Below are positions 45,021 to 57,222 of a stretch of DNA of 64,000 nucleotides, in pieces. The notes below the pieces were generated by a model that searched no databases, was not told the DNA's origin, and worked only from the letters and a program-made list of their open reading frames with translations. Within the stretch, counting starts at the first letter, position 1. Every line of letters begins with the position of its first letter. Source of the stretch: Kitagawia praeruptora (Eukaryota > Streptophyta > Magnoliopsida > Apiales > Apiaceae); contig CM075348.1 of the NCBI GenBank assembly GCA_037693485.1, positions 6,448,001-6,512,000 of the forward strand, written 5' to 3'. The translations under genes and the position numbers were made by a program.

Positions 45021-46859
45021 TTTGACAGGGACGTTCCAAATTCAAATCATATTGCAGAAATTAAATTATAGAACTTGCAAATGCAAATCATCGAAGAACA
45101 ACACCTTCCAGAAGTTTAAAGTTACAAGTAAAATTAGTCTCAAGCAACCAAATATTGTTCTTTAGCATAACACAGAAACTAGATGCAACTACATGTTCAA
45201 CAAAACAACTACATGTTCAACAAAACCAGGAGCACAAGTAGAAGACCCGTCCTTGGTTTAGGTGCTACATTGCTTCCTACCAGCCAAGACAACCACCTCA
45301 GAGGCCTGTAAAAGAACAAGAAAATGGAAGATCTTAAATTACTTCTGCACTGTTTTAGCAAGACAGGGTCCATATATTTTTGCAACATTTTTTTTTGGCA
45401 GAAATATCTGCTGCATTGATCTCCATTAAATTTAGTACCATACAAAAAATTCCAGATTCATGACACGCCATAGTATCCCTCATGTGGAAATTTTTATAGA
45501 TCGGCACAGGAAAAACGACAGAGCGAACCAGATAAAGTTGGATAAAATTTGGACATCGTAGTCATTTTGTAACATCAAAACTATAATACCAAAACACCAA
45601 CAAAGATGGCCACCAAGGCAGTAAAGTGCACCCCTTTTTTACAAAATATATGTAGTTCAGAAATAAGAAGACGGACACCGGAAGCTGAACCTCGGTACTG
45701 GAGCGACAAACAACTTTGATACTGCCGTTTGGAAAGCGTCTAAAAACTAAAAACTCAGCCAGTAGAAAAACAAGGCATAAAATGTTCATGAACCTCGCCA
45801 ACAAGGTTTACATTTTACTTATGAAATGTTGAACTGTAAATGGGGTTTGTAGTTTAAAGCTGTCAAACATGAATTGCCTGAAAATGATAAAAATAAAGAG
45901 TGTATATCCACAAAGTGCAAATATTATTCAATTTCACTTAATTTTATCTTGGCTAGAATTATGTACTTGTGACATGTTTGTAGTTACTAACATGAACTGA
46001 AAATAAGCTTTACTCTGACAACTAGAAGCTCACACTGATAATAAGTAACTTGTGCAGAACAAATTAAAGAAACTCCATGATCTTCTAAAATCTATTAAAA
46101 TTCATGCCTAATGGCAGGAACTGAGTTTCATAAAAAAGATATTAAAAAAAATTTCTCAGAATTAAAAATCCACATCACTCCGAGAGATATCTCAACTAAC
46201 AAGAAAAATTCCAAATTAGTAATAATACATAAATTTTTAAAAGTTAAATGGTAACCAGTTTTTACACATTTTCCCCTAAAGACTTTGCTCCAGTCTTGAC
46301 TTGCTCACTTAAAAAGTGCAATAATATGGAGAATGGAGATAGCTGAGTCAGGACGTACTAGAGAGTGAAATCGGGATGTATTGTCTTTATTTCTTCATAT
46401 TCATCCAAACCGACAATGTGAATACCCTTCCAACTGGTCTCTTTCTTCGACAGAACATCAAAATCCAAACAAATATTAAAAAGAGACTAAGATTTGAACC
46501 TCTTTTCAGTCAAAAAGTTATGTCATAATAAGCTCTGGTCTCTGGAATCAGGATACCTGTTACGAGAAAAAAAAGGTAAATATAAGTGTAAATGATGTCC
46601 TGATTGGCTGAGTATTGAAGATCACAGGTTAAACTGTGTACATATGAATCTTTCCAAATACCTTGGTAAGGGAGAAACTATATACCTTTATTAATTACTT
46701 GTTTTAATAAACTTAAAAGTATTAAAATAACATAGAGTAACAAGGGAAATTTTCAAAACAAAGACGAAAGATAAAGTAAAAAATAAGGGCATATTTCAAG
46801 ACTGATTAGGGCAGGGGAAATATCTGAAAAATAAAAACCGGATGCAAAATTTTTACAAC
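45021..46859. other. Downstream region of the F-box pseudogene, no gene recognised
   Basis: No convincing coding sequence on either strand. Small open frames (for example 45209-45445 minus) have no recognisable motif. The composition is less AT-extreme than the flanking repeats, so it may include the 3' untranslated region of the F-box gene. Confidence 0.4.
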
Positions 46860-48084
46860 TTATACTTGCCTGACTGGAGCCACGGTGACCAAAAGGCTAG
46901 AAACACGTGATATATAATCAGAAAAATTTCTTGATTGTTGGATCAGTTCCTTCTCGTTAAGAGTATTGATATCATAAAAATAAAGGCCACGGTAACGGTA
47001 ATCCCATTCCCATGTCATCAGAGTATTTTTCCAACAGCCTAGTGGCTCTTTCGGAAAGCCTAGTGGCTCACATAGGTCTTGCGGGGAATGAAACCTTAAG
47101 AACCAAGAATCATGAACCCCGTGATCCTTCATGACCCATATTTGGATATGTTCATCATTAATATCAGATGGGCACATATTCCAATATATAACGGCTAATG
47201 ATTCTTCCATCACCGTGAGCTCCCATATCCACTCATCTACTAAAACTCTGTCATCATCCACAGGCTTGATCGGCCCTAACTTCTCATTTTTCAGATTAAA
47301 AGAAATAATATAAAAGCGAATGTTAGTATTACTAGTAATAATCCCCCAATGGAAAGATCCATTTACTAACACGGAAGTTATAGGTTGATAAAAATATGTC
47401 ATTAGAATGACATCAGATGATCTGGCACAACTAATGCGATCAACAATTTTCCAGGAATCCGTACTCATCTTGTACAGGGCAACCTGAATTTGATCTGGCC
47501 CAGAAGTAGATACTCCCATGCACAAAACAACATAATCATTATTTTCTGGGACAAAATAAAATTCCATAGTCTCACAATGACAATGATCATAGCCTTCGAT
47601 ATCCGGTGCCCGAATATATCTAGTTTGCGTAGTAACAGGATTCCACAATAACAGGACACTCTCCTTTTCAGCCTGATCCTGGTTCTTAGAATGAACAACA
47701 TAACAAATCAATCCATTACAAGAACCAACGAGATGCAATGAACCAACAAACGGGATTGGTGGTGTGATACTTGATAGGTTTACAAGAGATAATATCAGTG
47801 CCATCAATTGAAGCAAGAACATCAGACTGACAACTGGACGACAAGGGCGACAAAATTAGATAATGTGGGGACTCATTAGCAGCAGTGGTGACTTTGACAT
47901 GGGTGTTTGCAAAATAAGGGTTCTGAATGAGAGTGTTAAAGAGTTTACAAACACATCTGCATATTAACAAATATCGCACCGGCAATCTTAAAAATATTTC
48001 AGTTTGTAATTCGGATGGTAACTCCATGATCGATGGCACAGGGTGAAGAGAACGCATTCTCTTGAATGTATTACCAGCCGCCAT
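46860..48084 (-). pseudogene. F-box protein with F-box-associated domain, one frameshift
   Basis: F-box proteins recruit substrates to SCF ubiquitin ligases. The first frame (47716-48084) has the F-box at about residues 17-60: MELPSELQTEIFLRLPVRYL, CRCVCKLFNTLIQNPYF. The second frame (46860-47822) carries the associated domain: FVGSLHLVGSCNGLICYV, LLLWNPVTTQTRYI, WGIITSNTNIRF and SLAVIYW. Similarity crosses from one frame to the other at about 47790, so a single base is missing there. Everything else is clean, and the combined length near 400 residues is normal. It could be a recent pseudogene or an assembly error. Confidence 0.85.
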
Positions 48085-48274
48085 TCACTTGAGTTGTGAT
48101 GGAGAGATAATTGTGGAAAGACCGGGTACTAGTTTACTTTCGAAAACTTAAGGGCATTATATCCTTATATTAGTGAGTCCGATCTCAGACAACCCAACTT
48201 AAAAGTAAGTTCCAGGTAATAGATTTTGCTTCCACTCTTTGGTCTTCCGCAACACATCTATCTATATCTATCTA

Positions 48275-48848
48275 TCTATACTATTATATTAAAGCCGAAA
48301 CATTGAAAGTTTTGGTTTTCTCCTAAGTTTTGGTTTTCACTCTAATTATTTAATTTTTAATTATTTATAATATAAAACAAATTAAATGAATTCCGTTAAA
48401 CCAATACAGAGTAGTATTTTATATTTACACCATTACTAAAGCTAAACTTAAAACCTCCGTTGCCTTACAGAACTCTAATTCTTCTAAACCTCTCTATTCT
48501 TCTAAACCTCATCTGCGCAATCTTCATCAATTCAATACACAATCTTTTTCGGCTTTCCTCTTCTTTTTCAACACCATATATCAAACATAATTACTTTTCA
48601 CATAGCCGTTAGATCTAATAATAATGAATATTCTTTATTTAAATCCCTCTTCCAAAGATCAAGGTTCAAATCCCATCAACAACAAATTTACATTAAGATT
48701 TATATTATTAATTCTAATCAATACATATCATTTATTAAACTATTATTATTACTAATAAATTCGTAATAAATTATTCTCTATTTTATTTAATTATATAATT
48801 TTAAAAGTATTTAAAAGTAACCCGTGCTTTGCACGGGCTATAAGCTAG
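48275..48848 (+). mobile_element. Helitron A, 574 bp, nested in Helitron B
   Basis: Starts TCTATACTATTATATT preceded by A. It ends with hairpin cccgtgctttgcacggg, then ctataagCTAG followed by T. Both borders match the Helitron A-to-T insertion rule. It carries no protein. Its 5' and 3' sequences recur throughout 49972-60092. Confidence 0.85.
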
Positions 48849-48973
48849 TATATCTAATACACCAACAGGGGGTTTCCCTGAGCAAATTAATTCATAGGCT
48901 CGGTCCCTCCGAACCTCACTCCATTCATAGGCTCGGTCCCTCCGAACCTCACTCCAAACCTAACTCTAAATAT

Positions 48974-49466
48974 TTGTAAAAATAATGTTATTCAAAAGGT
49001 TTGAACCCATGACCTTGGATAACTAAATGCAACACCATAACCAGTTGAGCTGTGTGAGAATTTGAGTTAATATTAAAAATCATTAGCAACATACATAAAT
49101 ATTTGTATACTGTATAATCCCAATAATTATACATACACATATACATACATACAAACATAACTATACATGCATACGAACATACATAAATATTTGTATACTG
49201 TATAATCCCAATAATTATACATACACAACATATATATTTATGTATGTTCGTATGCATGTATAGTTATGTTTGTATGTATGTATGTTTGTATGTATGTATA
49301 TGTGTATGTATAATTATTGGGATTATACAGTATACAAATATTTATGTATGTTGCTAATGATTTTTAATATTAACTCAAATTCTCACACAGCTCAATTGGT
49401 TATGGTGTTGCATTTAGTTATCCAAGGTCATGGGTTCAAACCTTTTGAATAACATTCTTTTTACAA
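48974..49466. repeat. About 490-bp near-perfect palindrome with tRNA-like segments in both arms
   Basis: The left arm (48974-49188) is repeated inverted at about 49232-49466, with about 45 bp between. Each arm carries the tRNA-like segment (minus strand 48999-49053, plus strand 49389-49446; A-box-like agctcaactggttatgg or agctcaattggttatgg, B-box-like gggttcaaacc). The two arms encode an identical 60-residue open frame, showing how little they have diverged. Confidence 0.9.
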
Positions 49467-49971
49467 ATATTTAGAGTTAGGTTTTGAGGGGGTTCCATGA
49501 GCAAACTTATTCATATAAAAAGTTATATTTACCTTTACTAATTATATCTATGTTATATTTCCGGAGGCTATTTAGGTATTGTAACACTAACATATTTATT
49601 ACATAATAATAACTGATATGAACTAATATGCATTTATTATTATGTAATTAATACTTGTATGTATCTCTGTATCCATCTATGTTAACTCTATATATTTATA
49701 TTTCGAAGTACGGTTTTGATATTAACATTAACCAATTTATTACATATCGTTCAAGTTTGCTTTAACAAAACAAAACATAGAGTAAAATATAAACATATTT
49801 AATTTAACCAGAATTATCATTTGCATGTCACGATCGGGTATTGCATAAATTCTATTTCCTCACAACAATTGCTGCGAAGATATGAACAATTCAATCCCGC
49901 GTGATCACAAATAATTCATAAATATTTATAATCTAGAGCATGCCCGTGCCTTGCACGGGCTACAAAGCTAG

Positions 49972-51497
49972 TTATTATATTAAAGCCGAAACATTGAAAG
50001 TTTTGGTTTTCTCTTAAGTTTTGGTTTTCACTCTAATTATTTAATTTTAAATTATTTATAATATAAAACAAATCAAATAAATTCCGTTATTGTCTTTAAT
50101 CCTAAATACAGAGTAGTATTCTATATTTACACCATTACCCGTTAACAACAAATTTACATTAAATTTTATATTATAATTAGTTCTAATCAATACATATCAT
50201 TTATTAAATAACTATTATTATTATTATTAATTTTATTAATCTATACTATTATATTAAAGCCGAAACATTGAAAGTTTTGGTTTTCACTTAAGTTTTGGTT
50301 TTCACTCTAATTATTTAATTTTAAATTATTTATAATATAAAACAAATCAAATAAATTCCGTTATTGTCTTTAATCCTAAATACAGAGTAGTATTTTATAT
50401 TTACACCATTACCCGTTAACAACAAATTTACATTAAATTTTATATTATTAGTTCTAATCAATACATATCATTTATTAAATAACTATTATTATTATTATTA
50501 TTAATTTTATTAATACTATTATATTAAAGCCGAAACATTGAAAGTTTTGGTTTTCTCTTAAGTTTTGGTTTTCACTCTAATTATTTAATTTTAAATTATT
50601 TATAATATAAAACAAATCAAATAAATTCCGTTATTGTCTTTAATCCTAAATACAGAGTAGTATTTTATATTTACACCATTACCCGTTAACAACAAATTTA
50701 CATTAAATTTTATATTATTAGTTCTAATCAATACATATCATTTATTAAATAACTATTATTATTATTATTAATTTTATTAATTAATATTACAAAGTTAAAT
50801 TCCATAATAAAATATTATACTCTATTTTATTTAATCACATAATTTTAAAAGTATTTAAAAGTAACCCGTGATTATATTAAAGCCGAAACATTGAAAGTTT
50901 TGGTTTTCACTCTAATTATTTAATTTTAAATTATTTATAATATAAAATAAATCAAATAAATTCCGTTATTGTCTTTAATCCTAAATACAGAGCAGTATTT
51001 TATATTTACACCATTACCCGTTAACAACAAATTTACATTAAATTTTATATTATAATTAGTTCTAATCAATACATATCATTTATTAAATAACTATTATTAT
51101 TATTATTAATTTTATTAATACTATTATATTAAAGCCGAAACATTGAAAGTTTTGGTTTTCTCTTAAGTTTTGGTTTTCACTCTAATTATTTAATTTTAAA
51201 TTATTTATAATATAAAACAAATCAAATAAATTCCGTTATTGTCTTTAATCCTAAATACATAGTAGTATTTTATATTTATACCATTACCCGTTAACAACAA
51301 ATTTACATTAAATTTTATATTATTAGTTCTAATCAATACATATCATTTATTAAATAACTATTATTATTATTATTAATTTTATTAATTAATATTACAAAGT
51401 TAAATTCCATAATAAAATATTATACTCTATTTTATTTAATCACATAATTTTAAAAGTATTTAAAAGTAACTCGTGCTTTGCACGGGCCCTAAGCTAG
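49972..51497. repeat. First Helitron A-derived tandem array (five subunits)
   Basis: Subunits of about 250-350 bp start near 49972, 50240, 50512, 50870 and 51111, each with the word attaaagccgaaacattgaaa. The one at 50240 keeps the full 5' TCTATACTATTATATT. The array ends with the hairpin cgtgctttgcacg and taagCTAG at 51494-51497, followed by T. Internal subunits lack the 3' hairpin, so the array looks like concatenated 5' pieces ending in a single 3' end. Confidence 0.85.
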
Positions 51498-51500
51498 TCC

Positions 51501-54352
51501 TTCCTTAGTGTAGTATAATGTTATGTTTATAGTAAGCTTGAGTTGTTTGTTTGTTTGTTTTTTTTTTTCAATTTTTGTTTGTTTGTTATTCTCCTTTTAA
51601 TTAGTTTTAATTGCTACTTTCTCTCTGAAATTATGTTTCCAATTTCATGCTCGTTTTTTGTGTACTCTATAATGCATCCTAATTTAGGTGGATAGGGTTT
51701 GACCTTTCTCCAATTATTTTTTGGTTGAGCAGCTTTACGTTTTTTTAATTTATCATATTTTGTAGTCTAGAATGTGCCTGATCTGTGTTAATATGTTCTT
51801 AAGCTTGGAATTAGTTGTTATTTTAATATCCGCATACCAAGTATGATTTGGAATTAGATAATTGTTGCACTGCCTTGTTGCTGTTCTCTGACTACAAGTT
51901 TCTCTCCGTCTATAGATTCAAACTTGTAAACCAATTCTCGAAGCTTCGCTTTCTACCGCTAAGCAATTATTCTACTTGATTCTTGCATCGGGTCTTATTG
52001 TGTACTGACCTTGGAGGACGGGTTCATTATTTTGACACAGTTATGCACATATTTTAGATGAATACAGCTCAGGCGTGGCGTCTAGGCATGAAAGACCTAC
52101 AAATGATGTCTGTGCCTAACACTAATAATTTTCTTTTTATAACAACTACATAAAATATTAAATATTAGTTGAAATTTGTAAAAAACATAACAAGTTCATG
52201 AAATAACTTTAAAACATAATAAAAACATAACTGAAAATTGTAAAAAAATCGTAACAAGTACATAAATAGTACAAATTAATCTAAAGTAAATAAAATATAA
52301 ATATAAAATATTAATATATTATGTTTAAATGAAAGCATAAAAAGTAATAATAAATAAAAATAAATACAATACAAAAATAGACAATCACATTTTTATGTAT
52401 TTAAATTAATATATAAGTATTTATAATTTTTTTTAGTTTTAAATTGACTTGGTTCATTTAATATGTAAATTAATTAAAATAGATATGATTTCAAATCACT
52501 TAATCACCTATAAAATGAATAATTGATAAACTGAACTGTTACATTGTAATTGTAAAAATATACTTTTATATGTAGGTTGTCAACGAAAAACATTTAATCA
52601 ACTTTAATGACAATTATAGTCTACACCGTTAACAACAAAAGTAATTAGTATTACTAAAAATTTGAAAGCAAAACTGTGTAATTATAATATTTTCTTATTT
52701 TGCTGAATATAATAATTTTTTAATTATTTTGACAACATCATTTTCAACCTTTTTCTCATTTACAATTTTTTTTAATTTTTAAAATTAAACTTAATTTTTT
52801 ATTTTTAAAATAAATTATACATACATATATACACCTACCTAAAAAATGTGCCCTAGTTTTTTAATCTTTAAAATTAAACTTAATTTTTTATTTTTAAAAT
52901 AAAATATACATACCGAAACATTGAAAGTTTTGGTTTTCTCCTAAGTTTTGGTTTTCACTCTAATTATTTAATTTTAAATTATTTATAATATAAAACAAAT
53001 CAAATGAATTCCGTTAAACCAATACAGAGTAGTATTTTGTATTTACACCATTACTAATACAGCTAAACATAAAACCTCCGTTGCCTTACAGAACTCTATT
53101 CTTCTAAACTTCATATGCGCAATCTTCATCAATTCAATACACAATTTTCTTCGGCTTTTCTCTTCTTTTTCAACACCCTATATCAAACATAAATACTTTT
53201 CACATAGCCGTTAGATCTAATAATAAGGAATATTCTTTATTTAAATCCCTCTTCCAAAGATCAAGGTTCAAATCCCATCAACAACAAATTTACATTAAGA
53301 TTTTATATTATTAATTCTAATCAATACATATCATTTATTAAACTATTATTATTACTAATAAATTCGTAATAATTTTCTCTATTTTATTTAATTATATAAT
53401 TTTAAAAGTATTTAAAAGTAACCCGTGCTTCGCACGGGCTATAAGCTAGTTATTATATTAAAGCCGAAACATTGAAAGTTTTGGTTTTCTCTTAAGTTTT
53501 GGTTTTCACTCTAATTATTTAATTTTAAATTATTTATAATATAAAACAAATCAAATAAATTCCGTTATTGTCTTTAATCCTAAATACAGATTAGTATTCT
53601 ATATTTACACCATTACCCGTTAACAACAAATTTACATTAAATTTTATATTATAATTAGTTCTAATCAATACATATCATTTATTAAATAACTATTATTATT
53701 ATTATTAATTTTATTAATCTATACTATTATATTAAAGCCGAAACATTGAAAGTTTTGGTTTTCACTCTAATTATTTAATTTTAAATTATTTATAATATAA
53801 AACAAATCAAATAAATTCCGTTATTTTCTTTAATCCTAAATACAGAGTAGTATTTTATATTTACACCATTACCCGTTAACAACAAATTTACATTAAATTT
53901 TATATTATTAGTTCTAATCAATACATATCATTTATTAAATAACTATTATTATTATTATTAATTTTATTAATACTATTATATTAAAGCCGAAACATTGAAA
54001 GTTTTGGTTTTCTCTTAAGTTTTGGTTTTCACTCTAATTATTTAATTTTAAATTATTTATAATATAAAACAAATCAAATAAATTCCGTTATTGTCTTTAA
54101 TCCTAAATACATAGTAGTATTTTATATTTACACCATTACCCGTTAACAACAAATTTACATTAAATTTTATATTATTAGTTCTAATCAATATATATCATTT
54201 ATTAAATAACTATTATTATTATTATTAATTTTATTAATTAATATTACAAAGTTAAATTCCATAATAAAATATTATACTCTATTTTATTTAATCACATAAT
54301 TTTAAAAGTATTTAAAAGTAACCCGTGCTTTGCACGGGCCCTAAGCTAGTCC
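51501..54352. repeat. 2.85-kb composite tandem unit 1
   Basis: The order within each unit is: about 617 bp ending in a gene-like start (ttccttagtg ... tctgtgcct), about 796 bp of AT-rich DNA, a truncated Helitron A ending ctataagCTAG at 53449, then three Helitron A-derived subunits ending taagCTAG. This unit is 18 bp shorter than the others because cttaagttttggttttca is missing at about 53760. Confidence 0.92.
52058..52153 (+). pseudogene. Copied 5' end of the GT14-like gene, unit 1
   Basis: ATG at 52058 opens a 31-codon frame whose first 20 codons read MNTAQAWRLGMKDLQMMSVP; codons 6-20 are identical to the glycosyltransferase N-terminus at 61586-61630. It then runs into the AT-rich block and stops. 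The upstream 550 bp is the same in all four units and probably represents the original leader and promoter. Confidence 0.75.
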
Positions 54353-57222
54353 TTCCTTAGTGTAGTATAATGTTATGTTTATAGTAAGCTTGAGTTGTTT
54401 GTTTGTTTGTTTTTTTTTTTCAATTTTTGTTTGTTTGTTATTCTCCTTTTAATTAGTTTTAATTGCTACTTTCTCTCTGAAATTATGTTTCCAATTTCAT
54501 GCTCGTTTTTTGTGTACTCTATAATGCATCCTAATTTAGGTGGATAGGGTTTGACCTTCCTCCAATTATTTTTTGGTTGAGCAGCTTTACGTTTTTTTAA
54601 TTTATCATATTTTGTAGTCTAGAATGTGCCTGATCTGTGTTAATATGTTCTTAAGCTTGGAATTAGTTGTTATTTTAATATCCGCATACCAAGTATGATT
54701 TGGAATTAGATAATTGTTGCACTGCCTTGTTGCTGTTCTCTGACTACAAGTTTCTCTCCGTCTATAGATTCAAACTTGTAAACCAATTCTCGAAGCTTCG
54801 CTTTCTACCGCTAAGCAATTATTCTACTTGATTCTTGCATCGGGTCTTATTGTGTACTGACCTTGGAGGACGGGTTCATTATTTTGACACAGTTATGCAC
54901 ATATTTTAGATGAATACAGCTCAGGCGTGGCGTCTAGGCATGAAAGACCTACAAATGATGTCTGTGCCTGACACTAATAATTTTCTTTTTATAACAACTA
55001 CATAAAATATTAAATATTAGTTGAAATTTGTAAAAAACATAACAAGTTCATGAAATAACTTTAAAACATAATAAAAACATAACTGAAAATTGTAAAAAAA
55101 TCGTAACAAGTACATAAATAGTACAAATTAATCTAAAGTAAATAAAATATAAATATAAAATATTAATATATTATGTTTAAATGAAAGCATAAAAAGTAAT
55201 AATAAATAAAAATAAATACAATACAAAAATAGACAATCACATTTTTATGTATTTAAATTAATATATAAGTATTTATAATTTTTTTTAGTTTTAAATTGAC
55301 TTGGTTCATTTAATATGTAAATTAATTAAAATAGATATGATTTCAAATCACTTAATCACCTATAAAATGAATAATTGATAAACTGAACTGTTACATTGTA
55401 ATTGTAAAAATATACTTTTATATGTAGGTTGTCAACGAAAAACATTTAATCAACTTTAATGACAATTATAGTCTACACCGTTAACAACAAAAGTAATTAG
55501 TATTACTAAAAATTTGAAAGCAAAACTGTGTAATTATAATATTTTCTTACTTTGCTGAATATAATAATTTTTTAATTATTTTGACAACATCATTTTCAAC
55601 CTTTTTCTCATTTACAATTTTTTTTAATTTTTAAAATTAAACTTAATTTTTTATTTTTAAAATAAAATATACATACATATATACACCTACCTAAAAAATG
55701 TGCCCTAGTTTTTTAATCTTTAAAATTAAACTTAATTTTTTATTTTTAAAATAAAATATACATACCGAAACATTGAAAGTTTTGGTTTTCTCCTAAGTTT
55801 TGGTTTTCACTCTAATTATTTAATTTTAAATTATTTATAATATAAAACAAATCAAATGAATTCCGTTAAACCAATACAGGGTAGTATTTTGTATTTACAC
55901 CATTACTAATACAGCTAAACATAAAACCTCCGTTGCCTTACAGAACTCTATTCTTCTAAACTTCATATGCGCAATCTTCATCAATTCAATACACAATTTT
56001 CTTCGGCTTTTCTCTTCTTTTTCAACACCCTATATCAAACATAAATACTTTTCACATAGCCGTTAGATCTAATAATAAGGAATATTCTTTATTTAAATCC
56101 CTCTTCCAAAGATCAAGGTTCAAATCACATCAACAACAAATTTAAATTAAGATTTTATATTATTAATTCTAATCAATACATATCATTTATTAAACTATTA
56201 TTATTACTAATAAATTCGTAATAATTTTCTCTATTTTATTTAATTATATAATTTTAAAAGTATTTAAAAGTAACCCGTGCTTCGCACGGGCTATAAGCTA
56301 GTTATTATATTAAAGCCGAAACATTGAAAGTTTTGGTTTTCTCTTAAGTTTTGGTTTTCACTCTAATTATTTAATTTTAAATTATTTATAATATAAAACA
56401 AATCAAATAAATTCCGTTATTGTCTTTAATCCTAAATACAGATTAGTATTCTATATTTACACCATTACCCGTTAACAACAAATTTACATTAAATTTTATA
56501 TTATAATTAGTTCTAATCAATACATATCATTTATTAAATAACTATTATTATTATTATTAATTTTATTAATCTATACTATTATATTAAAGCCGAAACATTG
56601 AAAGTTTTGGTTTTCACTTAAGTTTTGGTTTTCACTCTAATTATTTAATTTTAAATTATTTATAATATAAAACAAATCAAATAAATTCCGTTATTTTCTT
56701 TAATCCTAAATACAGAGTAGTATTTTATATTTACACCATTACCCGTTAACAACAAATTTACATTAAATTTTATATTATTAGTTCTAATCAATACATATCA
56801 TTTATTAAATAACTATTATTATTATTATTAATTTTATTAATACTATTATATTAAAGCCGAAACATTGAAAGTTTTGGTTTTCTCTTAAGTTTTGGTTTTC
56901 ACTCTAATTATTTAATTTTAAATTATTTATAATATAAAACAAATCAAATAAATTCCGTTATTGTCTTTAATCCTAAATACATAGTAGTATTTTATATTTA
57001 CACCATTACCCGTTAACAACAAATTTACATTAAATTTTATATTATTAGTTCTAATCAATATATATCATTTATTAAATAACTATTATTATTATTATTAATT
57101 TTATTAATTAATATTACAAAGTTAAATTCCATGATAAAATATTATACTCTATTTTATTTAATCACATAATTTTAAAAGTATTTAAAAGTAACCCGTGCTT
57201 TGCACGGGCCCTAAGCTAGTCC
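54353..57222. repeat. 2.87-kb composite tandem unit 2
   Basis: Same organisation as unit 1, about 99% identical by eye. Diagnostic bases: gaccttcctcc, gtgcctgacac, cttactttgc, aataaaatatac, cagggtag. Confidence 0.92.
54910..55005 (+). pseudogene. Copied 5' end of the GT14-like gene, unit 2
   Basis: Same as the copy in unit 1, with one change after the conserved codons (cctgacact for cctaacact). Confidence 0.75.

Larger units (their letters stand above)
48256..49971 (+). mobile_element. Helitron B copy interrupted by Helitron A
   Basis: The 5' end (tctatctatatctatcta, preceded by A) is separated from the rest (from 48849, tatatctaatacaccaac) by Helitron A. The 3' end has the hairpin cccgtgccttgcacggg and gggctacaaagCTAG followed by T. 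It shares its ends with 39192-42303 but has only a short tetranucleotide region, part of which is duplicated in inverted orientation (48974-49466). Confidence 0.75.

Noticed and set aside
48988..49452. Two open frames (89 and 60 codons) with identical C-termini on opposite strands
   Set aside because: They are the two arms of the palindrome; the shared peptide results from the inverted repeat and includes translated tRNA-like and tetranucleotide sequence.
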